Below are positions 20,033 to 32,118 of a DNA stretch of 64,000 bases, in pieces. Both the position numbers and the translations under genes were made by a program. The stretch's first letter is position 1; each line of letters starts with the position of its first letter. Source of the stretch: Phytophthora quininea (taxonomy: Eukaryota > Oomycota > Peronosporomycetes > Peronosporales > Peronosporaceae); assembly GCA_011947345.1 (NCBI GenBank), contig JAAVTG010000023.1:62001-126000 (forward strand). The letters are read 5' to 3'. Under the pieces are notes generated by a model, which was not told where the DNA came from, did no database searches, and worked only from the letters and a program-made list of their open reading frames with translations.

Positions 20033-22250
20033 CTACTGCTCTGCATTCGCATTATTGGCATTATCTCGACGGCGCTTTGCTTCCGCTCCGACACGCTTAA
20101 ACTTCTTGCTCTCGGTCTTGTTCTGACCGCGGTGCTTTTGCTTATCCCATCGAGACATTTGCGATGCATCTCGACAGCCTGTTCCGCCTTCCCAATGGCG
20201 AGACTTCATTTTCTTTGCGGCCACGTCGTTTCCGCACGAGCACACCTTGACCGAGCTGGATTGTTCCTTCGAACACAACCCGCATATCATCCGACTAGCG
20301 AATTTCCCCAGGTTAGCTTCAGGGCAGTCGCTCGAATCGTGGCATACATCGCACGGGAACGCCTTGCCACAGCACTGGAAGCGAAACCATCGCAGCGAAT
20401 GCTTATAGTGGTCGCAAGCTCCATTGCAAGGCAGCGGTTGACCCAAGGTAAACGTCTCGGTGATATCCTTCGTGCCTTTCTTGCTGTTTTTGGTCGTCTT
20501 TGCAGTTGAAGCGCTGGGCGAGCCACTCCTTTTCCCGCTAGCCTCCCCAAGCTGAGCTGCTATGAAGCGCTTTGCCATGACCGCAAGCTTAACATGACAC
20601 GAAAAGCAGGCTTGTTCAGAGCGCTGTCTTGGGGAAATTCGGTCCAGCAAAGCTTCACACCCGCACTCCATACAAGTAGCCAAAACGTCGCTGGGCAGCA
20701 CGTCAAGCACCGAGCAATTCTCCGTGTCGACGTAGGCTAGCACATTGCTCTGGGAATGGGCGAACACGGGCCGCATAGTGACGTGGTGGAGGGCACTACA
20801 TCGCGGGCACCACTTTTGATCTCGGCAGAGTCTAAGGTGAGAATGGCATCAAACTGAAGGGGGCAGTTGGCGCATTGGATTTGACACACTAGTCGCTGAG
20901 CAACAAGCGTGCCGACTTCGTGCAGAAAGAGATCCTCCAGGCAAATCTGCGTCCCCTTCATTTCTGGTTCGGTTTCGACAGCAACGCGCTGCTCAGAAGG
21001 GATGATCTTAGAATTGCGGGCTTGATCCTCACTGTCAACGTCTGCTTCATGCTCCTCTTCCGTGTCCTTTTGTTATCACGCGCAGATGAAACACTAGTAG
21101 CTGGATCCACTCCACGACGAACAAGATCGCAAAGCATCTTGAACCGGTCAATGCACTCGTTCAGTGAACGACCCTCAACATCGTTCGCGATACTGATCCA
21201 ACGCTCCTTTTTGTCCATGGAAGCCGAATACTTTTCAACGCCACGTCTAGCGCTTTTTGCTGTGCTTCAGACCATTCACTGGTGTCTTCGCTCAGTTCTT
21301 GGCCTATTTGAACTGTTGGGATTTCTGGTGCTTCAACTTTGTGGTTTGACGTAACCTTCATTGCACTGTTCTGTGTCTCATTTACAGGCTTTGGTGCCGC
21401 GCCGAACTGAACGACAACTGCTCGTCGAGGCGACTCAGTTTCTTGCTTTTTGGCCTCGCGGTTGGTTTTCAGCTCGTGTGAAAACTTGCATTTATCTCCA
21501 TCGCGACACTTGTTCTGTGCGAAAAACTTGCATCTACGAATGCGAGTCTTCTTCTTGGATTTTGAAGCCTGTACTGGGTCAGACGCTGGGGTTGTGCTGG
21601 GTCAGCCTCTCTGACAACTGTGGCTGTGTCGGCTTCGGAAGACCCTTCGCCCTTCGTCTTGACCACTTTCTTTACATGCGAGAACTTGCAATTCTCTCCA
21701 TCGCGGCAATTCCTCTCGCAAAGAATCTGCACGACCGTTGGCCACGTCTCCTCTTGCCTTTCTTCTTGTCATCGGGATTTGTCGCTTCATCGGCAATTGT
21801 TGTGATCACAGCAGAATCTTCCACCTCGTTATCTCTCACTTCGTCATCACTTTCGTATGGCTCAATGGTTCTCCAAAAGTTATTGTCGATCCAGGTCAGC
21901 AGCCTGCGTAGCGAGAAGCTTCCGATCAGTTGCTCTGCTCTTGCACGCACTGCATCATTCAGCGATGCAATCTGCTGCTCGGATAGTCGACTCTCCCATT
22001 GATTGAAGTCCACAATTGGCGCTTGTTCGGGGTACTTGCTGGGCAGCGTCATCTGCAGCTCTACTTCGCCCTTGAGTCGTGCTGGGAGTTCTGGATCAGA
22101 CAAACTTAGGAACAGCCGCACGCGCTTGTCCTGCGTCACTGCGTCCTGCTCCACTTGCTGCAGGTGGTAGCGCCGCTCCAGCGCCATCCACTCCTTCTTG
22201 GCGGCATCAGTCTCGCTCGCCAGCGCCTGCTGCCAGCTCGCTTCGGCCAT
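20033..22250 (-). CDS. RWD / CCCH / SANT-like / CHY multi-zinc-finger protein
   Basis: No intron is seen. Starting at MAEASWQQALASETDAAKKE, the domains in order are: an RWD-like domain (LPSKYPEQAPIVDFNQW; RWD domains bind E2/E3 or GCN-type partners), a Lys/Arg-rich linker, two CCCH fingers (CRFFARGxCRDGENCKFSH and CKFFAQNKCRDGDKCKFSH), a SANT/Myb-like helix (ERWISIANDVEGRSLNECID), then Cys-rich blocks. The last Cys block, with CNGACDHYKHSLRWFRFQCC and FPCDVCHDSSDCPEA, is a CHY-type zinc finger, and a basic tail follows. The frame changes about five times (near 21710, 21550, 21235, 21085 and 20805), each fitting one missing base in a short homopolymer. It is probably an RNA-linked or ubiquitin-linked nuclear factor, but that is inference from domain types. 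Confidence 0.78.
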
Positions 22251-22394
22251 CGCTGAGCTGCTCGACCTGCGTCGTTCAGAGGCAAAGCAAAAATGCCAAT
22301 GCGAAAAGGTTTCTTTCACATGTCACATAAATAATATTGTCAGCCAGAAAACCATTTCCAAGAACTTTTCGTGCGGCAATCTTGCTCCAACGCC
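22251..22394. promoter_or_regulatory. Divergent promoter region
   Basis: 144 bp separate the divergent starts of the RWD/CHY gene and the UBL/CW gene. The stretch is AT-rich around 22325-22345. No specific element is identified. Confidence 0.4.
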
Positions 22395-24666
22395 ATGTGG
22401 AGTGTGCGTCTGCGTGGGCCTCGCGGGAAGCAGGTGGTGCTGCAAGTAGACCCAGACACCGGCTTCAAGAGCTTCTTTGGTGTGTGGGTCTGCTGCGTGT
22501 TTTGTCTGATTGCTGGTGCTGATATTGTGCCGTAGAACTCGCTGCGAAGGAAGTTGGCTTGAAAGCGAAAGATGTTCCCGTGTGTACGTCGCTACTGGGA
22601 GGAGGCATCTCACCCACACAGCCTTTACTAACTGGTGCATTTGTCCTGCAGTTCGTAGAGGGTTTCCACCTCGGGCGATTGAAGTCGATGGCGCTACATT
22701 GATTAAGAATGTGCTGGAAGCTAATGATACAGTGGTGGTGGATGCTGCTGCTGCTGCTTCCAGTGGAGCAACGCAAGCAACACCTTCAACTGCGAAGACA
22801 AGAGCTAAGCGAGCACCTGCAAAAAAACTGCAGCGCCTAAAGAAAAGGCCGCAAGAGGAGGTGTGCATACGTTGCACCCTCCTACTGCCAAGAAGAAAAC
22901 AGCAGCAGCACCGAAGCGTAAAATAACAGGTAATGGACACCAGCTAGGCAGTTCTCTGGACAAGTCCACAAACTCGGTTGCTGCGAATGGAGACGACGAC
23001 GAACAGCCACAGCAAAAGTATCGACGCACCAAGGCGCTTCAACTTACATCGAAGGACGATGTGGCGATCAACCTTGTAAATGCTGTGAGTGGAAACTCTC
23101 ACGACCGTGCTGCCAAGTTTTTCCGTGCAGCAACCAAGAGCGCAGTTGAGCATCAGTACGAAATTACGCTGGCCACTGCTCGACTGAACGCTGCGCTTTC
23201 GCACAATTTCGAAATTGAAGAGCTGTCAACAACGAGACGTGCTGATGGCAGCGCTGCACAACTGCGAGTTCGGTTCAAGGAAACGCCGCGCAAGTGGAAG
23301 GAGGAGACGGTTGACTTGCTCAGGGAGAACGAGTTGCAGGCCATCCTAAACTACGTTCTGATATCAGGCGGCGAGACCGGACGAGAAATGCTGAAGCCGT
23401 TTAACATGGCACAGGTTTCAACTCGAGTCTTTTGGAGTATCGCTCGGCTGTATGACGGTGATGTCGCCGCCGGACTGGCCAAGATACTGCCTGATGAAGA
23501 CTGGTCATTCCTGGACACCCGGACACGTGTGATGTCGGAGAAAGCTGTGGAAGCAAAGGTATCACACTGCAAGGCTGTTGTTACTTATAACATTTTGTTT
23601 TCTGACACGTGTATATATCCGCTCTATCGCGGCTGCAGGCAAATGAAGAGCACTACAAGGTTTGGAAACGGGGCGGTGTTAGCTTATCAAACCCGGTCGA
23701 AACCAGTCCAGCAGCAGAAAGTAAGCCAAGAGCTAAACGACGTGCCGCTGGAAAGGATAAAAAATCTGAAGTGATTGCAGTGGATTCGAGTGATGAAGAA
23801 ACAAAGGAAGAAGTTGCCTCCCTAAACGAGAACCAGCAAAATTGACACCAGCCCTGTCAGCGAAGGAAGCGACTCCGATCACTCTGCGCAGTGCTGCAGC
23901 TCAGGCTGCAGTTGCGCGGTTTGATCGCACTGCGCGAACAAGTGCAGTTGTATCTGCATTCATGCAAGAGGCGCCAGCCACAACTGCAGCGACTACCGTG
24001 GATGGGGATGAAACCGAGACAAATGACGAGGTAGAAGAAGCTACGACGGTGTATTGCGATACATGCAAGAAGGCGCGTATTTTGTCTCCAGAAGAGGCGG
24101 CTGAAGCTAGTCTCGACGAGGAACCGTGGACTTGCGCTTTCTTAGTGAAAGCTGGCCGCAACGATGGCTGCGATGCCATCGATGACGAACTCGTTCAGAT
24201 CACGGGAGCTACAATAGCAGAATGGCTGCAGAAGGCGGCTGTCACGACTCGGAGACAGCTTGCAGATGCGTCTGCAGGTGCCGTGACGCATGCATTAGTT
24301 GACCCGTTGGATCCGTCGGCCCAGACTTTGGAGGACAAACTTGACAAGTTTGTCGATGAGGTATGTGAAGAATTTGCGCGAGTTTGCCATGGAATTGATT
24401 AATTGACTTTGCTTGTGACTGCACTAGGCGCGTCTTGATGAAGTCAACGACTGGATGGCGGAAATTGTTGGTGGTGACCTCGTTGGGAAATTGGAGCTCA
24501 GAAGCTGGGAACACCTGCGGATCTGCTTACGACTCCAAACGACTTGATTCTTCAAGCTGCTGGCAGCGATTCCAACGTGTCAATGGAAACAGTGGAGTTG
24601 TGGCAAAAGCGTTCGAAGCGCCTAGTAGAAGAGCACCCGTGGCTGGGAGAGTGGCGAACGCTCTGA
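22395..24666 (+). CDS. Ubiquitin-like (OTU1-type UBX-L) N-terminus plus CW-like zinc finger protein
   Basis: The start is MWSVRLRGKQVVLQVDPDTG. Introns at 22480-22535 and 22584-22651 join it to ELAAKEVGLKAKDVPV and FPPRAIEVDGATLIKNVLEA, giving a ubiquitin-like fold close in pattern to the N-terminal UBX-L domain of the deubiquitinase OTU1/YOD1 (MW.LR.K....YPP). A basic Lys/Ala linker leads to an unrecognised helical domain with the block LPDEDWSFLDTRTRVMSEKA. After introns 23559-23638 and 24361-24427 comes a CW-like finger (VYCDTCKKARIL...EPWTC...GCDAIDDEL), although the first Trp of the CW family is missing. The end reads LVEEHPWLGEWRTL. Frame changes near 22830 (an A7 run), 23838 and 24495 fit single missing bases. 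No OTU protease domain is present. A role in ubiquitin-linked chromatin reading is only a guess. Confidence 0.72.
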
Positions 24667-24919
24667 GCGCCACTACAATTGAAAGCGACAACAGTTTCTT
24701 CTGAGTTTTTCATTTTTCTTATTTGTTTTGTTCTACACACAGCCCGAGGCGACGCAAAGCACGGCTCGAACGTTCTGTGTTGGGCTCCCACTCGTTCGCT
24801 CCTCGTGGTTGCCCCACTCCGCAGTCAGCCTTGGTTTTACGGCCATCGCTACCCGTTAACCTTGATCGCATCCTGCTGCTTTGGTGACCAGAGCCTTGTA
24901 CTGCTAACATGCTGACTAT

Positions 24920-26847
24920 TTAGTCAATCTTGATGGAGCTATAGATCTTGCGCGTAAACCAGAGGCAAGCGAAGTAGCCGATGGTCCCCGTGAGGAAGAA
25001 GAACGTGACCGAGATCAGGAACATGTAGCCGAAGTAAAGAATGCCTGAGACGAACGCCGTGATGTTCAACTTCGTGAAGAAGTACAAGAACGAGTACAGG
25101 AACAGGTAGACAGCCGCAGATCCCGACGTGAGGAACGAACGCCACCACCAACGGTAGTCCTCGGCGCACAGCTGGAAGTAGCACATCACCACTGTCACTT
25201 CAGCGCACGTGGCAACCAGGATCAACAGCACGATGAACAGGAAACCGAAGACGTAGTAGATCTGGTGCAGCCACAGCGCCGACATGATGAAGAACAGCTC
25301 GATGAACACCGCGCCGAAAGGCAGAATACCGCCAACCAAAATGCTGAACGGCGAAGACAGATACCACACCTGCTCCGGAATCTGTCGCGCGATCTGGTTC
25401 GTACGCACAGGCTGCTCAATAGCAGCAGCCTTGAAGCCGAAGTAGCTTCCCAAGAACACCAGCGGCACCGAGATACCGAACCACAGCACGAGCAGAGCGA
25501 AAAGGGTGCCGAACGGGACAGCCTGCGACGAAGCCTTGCCCCACAGCACCAGGTTCAGCAAGAAAACACGGCGAAAAGCAGACCCGGGTACAGCACAGCT
25601 GTCAAGATGGTGTTCTTCTTCCAGTCCTTGCCGTTGAACATCTTGTACGTACGTGACGAGTGGTATCCGGCAAAGCTACCCATGAAGACGAAGAGCAGCA
25701 GCAACGTGGTAAGCAGCGAGCCGCGGTTGGCCGGCGACAGCAGACCCAGCAGCGCAATAATCATGGTAGACGCGCTCATGCAGCACACCTGCACACCAGT
25801 GCCCACAACGACCGAGAAGAGCATCGGAGAGAGCTGCGGCGGGCGGAACACATCGCCGTGAACAAGCTTCCATCCCGACTCCTCCTGTGCCTCTTCCGTG
25901 GTCTGCACTTCGTTGTATCGAGCGATATCACGGTGAAGCGTGCGCAGCATGATCATAGCAATCATTCCCGTCAGGAACAGCACGATCATGAGCGAGTTAA
26001 TGATCGAGAACCAGTGGATCTGGTCGTTGGAGCTCTTGCTGCTGATAATGCGGTCCCATCGCTCCTCCCAGACAATGTCCGACTTGACGAACTGCACGTC
26101 GTACGTGTACAGCACCGTCGTCTCTCCTTCCGGATTCAGGTACTGGTAGTTGCCCTGCGACACCTCCTCAATATTGACGAACTTGCCGCACGTGTCCGAC
26201 TCGAGCTCCTTGCCAGCAACCGGTTCGTTCTCGTAGCTGTGCTTGATCGATGTAGGGACAACTTCAAAGCCCACGACGCGCCACTTGGGGACATCGCCGT
26301 CCTCTTGCGCGTACGGGTCCGAGTTGACCGAGATGATGATGCGGACGTGGTTGTAAAGCAGGTACTTGCCGTCCTCGTCCACCTCGCCCACAGGGAAGCC
26401 GCGCTTGAACGATCCAGCCTGCTGCGAGTCCGTCGGGTCACGGTATAGCACCGGCAGGTTGTCCACGATCCACTGCACATAGTACTCGTCCTTGATCATG
26501 TCGATAAAGCTCTGGGCCTGCTCGGCCGAGTACGTCATGGGCTTGCACAACACTTGGCAGATCGCGTCCTTCTCCATCTGCAGGTTGTAGAGCGAGTCCA
26601 TGATGGCGTCGCCGGCCATGATCTCGCCCAGGTTCTCCTGCTGCTCGTTAGTGGCCGTGGGCTTGCAGTACGGCAGGTAGTAGTACTCGTACGGCACCAG
26701 CGTCTTGGTCGACGTGATCTTGTTGACGTTCAGGCGCACCGTGTCGCCCGCAGCCCACGACTCGGGCGCCACGCCGGGCACGTAGAAGGCGGCGCTGGCC
26801 TGCTGCACCAGTAGCGCGGCCAGAGCCACGCACTTGGTCCACGACAT
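24920..26847 (-). CDS. TM9SF family nonaspanin (endomembrane protein 70)
   Basis: TM9SF proteins are Golgi/endosome nine-span proteins. The gene starts MSWTKCVALAALLVQQASA, a signal peptide. The lumenal domain has the family's PYEYYYLPYCKP motif and LYNHVRIIISVN. The first span follows in HWFSIINSLMIVLFLTGMIA, then RDIARYN, and eight further spans including YPGLLFAVF and PFGAVFIELFFIMSALWLHQ. The C-terminus is YSSIKID, a KxD/E motif known in this family for COPI-dependent Golgi retention. No intron is needed. The frame changes at about 25560 (one T missing from a T-run) between the two parts; the full set of spans on both sides shows it is one gene. Confidence 0.95.
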
Positions 26848-26895
26848 GTTGGGGGCGTAGGAGGGGCCGGCGTCTGGCTTCCTCGGTTTCGGAGG

Positions 26896-26906
26896 CGAGA
26901 AATGAG
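26896..26906 (-). promoter_or_regulatory. Possible oomycete initiator element of the TM9SF gene
   Basis: On the minus strand the sequence reads CTCATTTCTCG about 50 bases before the start codon. This resembles the oomycete Inr consensus (YCAYTYY). Its distance from the ATG is typical; a short degenerate match can be chance. Confidence 0.35.
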
Positions 26907-27400
26907 GAGAGGCGCACCACGTGTCAAACGCCTGGATTAGGCTGTCGTTAATATCCTAACTTAGGATATGAAATGATCATGCAAAAGTTGTGGCAAACCG
27001 AGATCCGTTGTATCTGCCCCGATTTACAAAACCGAATAGTATTTAGCAGTACCTGAGGCCGATTTGATAGGCACCTACCTGAGCATGCCTAACCCATCCA
27101 TACATCCATCCAAGAGCTTTGCATTCATACGTCGTAACCATAATGGCAACACAACTTGCCGTCCCCATGCACCTGATGCTCTTATCTAAGGCCCGGTTTG
27201 TATTTATAAATCTGGCTCCGAAACAAAGACTAAATCAGAGGGTATTTTTGTTGAAAACCACAACAGTTGCACAGATCTAAAGGGATTAGATAAATGGGAA
27301 ACATTGAAAATGCCGTGGAGAAGTCTTTGCTCGCAGACACCTCACAGTTCGCTCGGCGAATCGCAAATCACTTCCGACTTCATTTTAAGAAAATATAGTA
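26907..27400. other. Intergenic, AT-richer, left border of the transposon island
   Basis: No gene is seen. Base composition drops towards AT compared with the genes on the left. The TA immediately before the pogo-like element (27399-27400) is its target-site flank. Confidence 0.5.
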
Positions 27401-27425
27401 CCGTATTTGTCGGATCGAGTGGGAC
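27401..27425 (+). repeat. Left terminal inverted repeat of pogo-like element
   Basis: 25 bases starting CCGTATTTGTCGG, identical to the reverse complement of 29174-29198. Preceded by TA. Confidence 0.92.
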
Positions 27426-27461
27426 ACTCGGATCAAGTGGGAAAGCTAATATGTAGGGGTG

Positions 27462-29087
27462 TCACCCCTTCTCCAAACCACAGAACCTATCAAAATAAAA
27501 CATGCATTTATTGAGTTTTATGAAGTTACTTTTCAACGGGAAGAACGGCATTCTCCGGCGGGGGAGCACATGCGTTCGGAATCTACCAGAAGCATCTCGA
27601 GGCCCAATAGGAATATGTCCAGCCTTTTGAAAGCCTCCGATTATCGTTTCGGCGGAGATCATCTCCCACGCCTCGCCAATCATCTTCGACAGCAGGAGGC
27701 GACGCTCACTAGCATTTGACGCAAAGGGGTTGTCGATGTGCCAGCGTCGATAAAGGTCCCTGCGTAGTGTACATCGTTAGAACATCAAATAAGTAGAATA
27801 AGTAAAGAAAAACGCTTACTGAACGATGCTTTTAAACGAATGCATAACGCTCACATCCATCGGCTGACTGAGGCCAGTAATCCCTGGAGGAATGTACTGG
27901 ACCTCAGTACAGCACTCCTCAAGACGGTTTTTACGCTGTCCATCTTGTGGACCTTTAAGCTGTCCAGCATCAGCATGCGGCAGCCTTGTGTTGACGGCGT
28001 CCAAACCTAGACAAGCAAACCAATTTTAGTTTGAAAAGTGTTAAATAAAAGAAAATAAATACAAACCTCGTCAATCCACTTTAGCATCGTAGCATGGTCG
28101 CAAAACGCCTTTGCTTGCGTCGTGTGGACGACACCAGGATGTCCCCAGCTGGGGCTCGAAACTTCTTGGTACACTGGCCCTCCAGGCACGCCCGCAAACA
28201 CAGTAAAGGCAGGGAGCTTCATCCCTGTGGCTGACGCGCACAGGAAGACGCTGCAGCGAGCCCCATTCTCCCCATCCCTTGCACCACATCTACTGTCTTC
28301 GCTCCTTTAAAATCGATTGTTAAACGGCCCGGGTTGTCAATCCCCAGGCCCGTTTGATCCATGTTGAAGAGGTTGCCATACCGCTCTTGCTTGCTGTAAG
28401 ACGGTGGAAAGATTCCATCCTCTTCAACAGCAAAGTTGATCGACCTAGAAAATGAGTCTGCAATTTCCTAAAACATGTTTTAGTTGATAATAATTTTCGA
28501 TCAATAAATGTAATTTAAGTACCTGCATGTTGTCGCGCAGTTTTCTACCTTTGTGAGTGATACGCCTAACAGAAAATCTGTTACGCTTCAAAAAGCGTGT
28601 GCACCAAGACAGTAGTGCAACGTTCGTTCTCGCTGCTGAGAAGACAGCGTCAAACTTGCCAATCATCAGCACAATGCACTTAGTAGTGACACACAGTCCT
28701 CGCGTCTTTCTCATCAGTGTTATCCATTTTATTAACCTGTAGTAATAGCATTTGTACAATTCAGCAGCATTAAAACAATAAAGTCAAATACGTACTGGGC
28801 TTCAAGCTCAGGAAACAGGACATATTGCTTTCTTGGCGATGAGGACGGAGCAAAATACTTGTTTGGGGCGGAGGCAGACGCAGAGCAGAGCTGTGCCTGC
28901 GTCTTACGCCAGCGGTAGATGGTCGAGCGGCTGACCTTCAGCCGACCAGCCGCATCAACGGCCCGCTCTCCCTCTACCGCACAAGCACCCTGCGTACGAA
29001 GAGTGAGCATAGTAAACACAGGGTTTGCAGTATTTTAGCGCTTACCTTGTACTTGGTCTTATTCTTGTTCTTCGGCCTGCGCGGCAT
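27462..29087 (-). CDS. Pogo-like DDE transposase (CENP-B/Jerky-type), split by introns and frame breaks
   Basis: The start MPRRPKNKNKTKYK (29087) splices in phase to GACAVEGERAVDAAGRLKVS. That is the N-terminal helix-turn-helix, with RSTIYRWRK as recognition helix. A CENP-B-like second helix-turn-helix follows (WCTRFLKRNRFSVRRITHKG). The catalytic DDE domain shows the first Asp in NLFNMDQTGLGIDN (about 28360), the second in MLMLDSLKVHKMD (about 27955) and the third in ITGLSQPMDVSVMHSFKSI (about 27850). The C-terminal part reads MIGEAWEMISAETIIGGFQK. The frame shifts several times, again mostly at short homopolymers, so whether it encodes an active enzyme cannot be settled here. Confidence 0.75.
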
Positions 29088-29173
29088 GACGAGAAATGGG
29101 ATGGATGGCAGTCGACGCTTGCAATAAAAACCCTGTGAGTTTTTTTATGACTTGAAAATGGCTACTAAAACAT

Positions 29174-29198
29174 GTCCCACTCGATCCGACAAATACGG
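29174..29198 (-). repeat. Right terminal inverted repeat of pogo-like element
   Basis: Perfect inverted copy of 27401-27425, followed by TA. Confidence 0.92.
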
Positions 29199-29200
29199 TA

Positions 29201-30341
29201 TTGAGCCTTTCACGTCTTGTGGCGGATCTGACTTGAAAAGCTCCCTTTTCCGTAGTAAGGACTAGGTGTACCATACCGAGATACTGCTGAAAGCTAGACA
29301 CGTTAGGCTCAGTGTTAGTTAATCTGACCAATCAGAACGCTTGGTAACGAAGTCCGATAAGCGAGTTTTATCGGGCAGAAATACTTGCTTTGAGCCACTC
29401 AATGCCGGAATGGCTGGTGCTCGCTCGGCATTCAGAAATTTCGTCAAAAGTGAAGCGTTTATCATGACCTTCTTAACTGACATGCGCTGGAGAAGCATCG
29501 TGCTAATCTACGTCTACGCGATAGACACTGCCACTGTAGCTAACGTGCTAGGTTTCTCCTAGCGTAGTATAAATTGATGGCACAAACTTGTCGACACTAC
29601 TGGTAATGTCCTGAAGGCTGAGGCCCGTGCAAAGTCGTCAAGATAGCCACGCAACGTGTGCGCATTCGTGGGGCGATGTGCAAAGGCATATCCGTGCTTT
29701 TATTGAGAAGAATTCCGGTACGAACTACGAGAGCGCTACAAGGACAGTATATGCGTTTTCGACTCGACAATATGTCGTGCCCTGCGTTTCGACCTTAATC
29801 TTACTCGGAAACAGCGCTAACCAAGCGCGCAATGGAGAGTTGTGCCACGGAAAAGACGAGTATGTCAGTCGTCTCACCCCATTCTACAGCGGGCCCGACC
29901 GATTAGTCTCCGTTGACGAAACGTCTAAATATGCGAAGTAAGTTTTATCATGTCATCCAACTCCACTCGCCCGAACAAGGACTTGTTGAACATATCGTTG
30001 ACCTTCTACGTGTCTTCGTCAGGGCGATTGCCTCTAAAACTACTTGACCTGATTGACACTCGGCTTCGCCCCTTGCGTGTCCGTATTGGCGATTTCAAAT
30101 GCGAGCAACCCAGAAAGCTATTTAACTGTCAACATCGGTCGCTTTTCTAGGTGTTTGGTCAAAACCTCTTTCATTTGGGGTGTTAGCCGCTTGCGCGGTG
30201 GAGACACAGCCTGTAGCCGTCCGCGATGTGAGACCCTTAGCAAAACACAACATTTGCGTTGCCGCGCTCGCACTCGTTGATGTTGTATCGGCTGCCGCAG
30301 CCCTCTCCATCTTCGCCTCGCGCACATCTCGTCGAACGGCA
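29201..30341. other. Degenerate sequence with possible transposase fragments
   Basis: No intact gene. On the minus strand about 30170-30118 reads LTPQMKEVLTKHLEKRPMLT, which resembles the opening helix of some oomycete transposase HTH regions; downstream it is interrupted by stops. The rest shows nothing recognisable. Confidence 0.3.
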
Positions 30342-30845
30342 CTATGTGAGTGTTGAGTTCATGAAATGCGTATCCAGGTCTAAGTCAATCCCGCTGTTAA
30401 ACCGCGCGGAATCTCCTCCAACTCTCTTGGTCACTTGATATGGGTACCATTTTCTGAAGCGAAACGGCGAAGTCGTTTGAACTTGTAGTCTTCTAGCTCT
30501 TCGCGACTTCGATCCGTAATCCAAATCTGCCCCCACCCTCCTTCGGCTTCCACCTCCGACATAATCTTCACCGAACATATGGAGACGCTGTTTCTGGTGC
30601 TTTGCTTCCGAAGGCGTGAAATCGAGAATGCTTGGTGGCCTCACGTGTTTGCCTCGACTGCATCCTGCAATGCACGGTAGCTTGGTCTTCCGCGATATAA
30701 CCTTGCGAGCGGTATTGGTGTCGAGATAGACTTCCTCAGTTTCATCTGATCGTTTGGGGGTCTCAAAGGCTGGTGTTCCTCTGTACCGGATTCGCTAGGG
30801 ATTTTAGCGTTGGGGCGACACGCCCTGATTATTCGGGTCGTCCTG

Positions 30846-31809
30846 CTACCCTCGATCGGTGACGCATGGTCTGCATTCGATCTGGTCGGCAAGTAGTTGC
30901 GAATGTGCCTGGCCTAGAGAAACGCATCGCCCCAGAAGCGATGAGGTAATGCAGAGGCCTATAGCATAGATCGGGCTGAGCCCATTACGGTTCTGTGAAA
31001 TCGCTCGTCTTTTGATTCGATGAAGACATCGCAGGCTCGGCCAACTGGCACCGAATTCCACGATGCAGTAGAAAATGATCAAGCCGAGCACTTCGAAGTC
31101 AAGGACCTCCATCAAATCGGAGGACCTTCACATTGACGTCATGCTGACACTCAAATTCGTTGACGAAATATTCGAGGTGTCCCACTGTATCGCTCTTTTT
31201 GTGTAGGAGGTAGACACGATTGAAATTGGTGGCATGGTCCACGAAAGTTTAGATGTGCTTGTGGCCAAGACGATCTGGGGTTATGTCGAGTTTTAGATCT
31301 ACACACAATGTCGCACCCGGTTTTTCCATTGGGGCTGAAGTAGAAGTATCATGCGTGTTCATAGCTAGACGAGTTTGTTTTGCTTCTGTGCAATGCATGC
31401 AGAAATTCACCTTTCGGTTGGAAGCGACCATGCCCTGAACAAGCTTCTTGTCGAGCATTTGAACAAGATCTTGATAATTCATATGGTCGAGACGGTCGCG
31501 CCATTGCTGGACCGTAGAAGATGTCAACACAGCAAATGAGGCTTCACCTTGCTCAATTCCGATAGACCATAGGTTATTTGTAGAAGATTGACTCACTTCC
31601 GCGAGAACGTTGCCAGTTTTGCTGCAGATTATGCACTTTTCGTTTTCACCGAAGGTGCACAAAATGCCTCTCTTGCTGATTTGGCCAACCGAGATCGAAT
31701 TGTCATCAATCTCCTTCGCAACATGTACATTCTCTAGCAAAATTGTTCGCTTAACACCTTCTGTTGTCACAGTGACTACCCCGCTCTGTGGCTGGAACAA
31801 GGTTTCCAT
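30846..31809 (-). pseudogene. Copia pre-integrase and integrase fragment
   Basis: The pre-integrase block reads WRDRLDHMNYQDLVQMLDKK followed by the zinc-binding FCMHCTEAKQTRL (the HHCC region). The integrase core continues with FVDHATNFNRVYLLHKKSDT and an expected second-Asp region near 31100 (KVLRFDGG), then stops. The order and motifs are typical of Copia pol. Stops and frame shifts make it non-coding as read. Confidence 0.75.
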
Positions 31810-32118
31810 TTGCTACTCGAACAGAAAGATAAGCTGGCTCAATCGCAAAAAGTCGGCTACAGTCCACACAGGGTATGAAAACGTTTTGTACTCAGGCTGG
31901 CCTCATACATGGCTATACCTCACCTCAATTTCCCGTGGTAGCAAATGCTTGCTCAGCAGTGAGGCGCGCGTTATGCACAGAGTTTGGCTGCAAACTTAGT
32001 CAACTCGAGCACAGTACAATGATGAAATGCTTTAAGCGTGAAGGCGATTCGTGACACAACTACCTGGAATACTTGAACATCATCGAGAGTCTCATGGAGG
32101 GCGATTAGGCAAAACTTG

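Larger units (their letters stand above)
27401..29198 (-). mobile_element. Complete pogo-like (Tc1/mariner superfamily) DNA transposon
   Basis: About 1.8 kb bounded by perfect 25-bp terminal inverted repeats that begin CCGTATTTGTCGGATCGAGT on each strand. It is flanked on both sides by TA (27399-27400 and 29199-29200), the target duplication of Tc1/mariner elements. The single transposase gene is on the minus strand. Perfect repeats suggest a recent insertion or ongoing selection on the ends. Confidence 0.9.

Noticed and set aside
25660..26448. 262-residue plus-strand open frame
   Set aside because: It is the antisense shadow of the TM9SF gene, Arg/His/Glu-rich with no domain, and the minus strand carries a well-known family.
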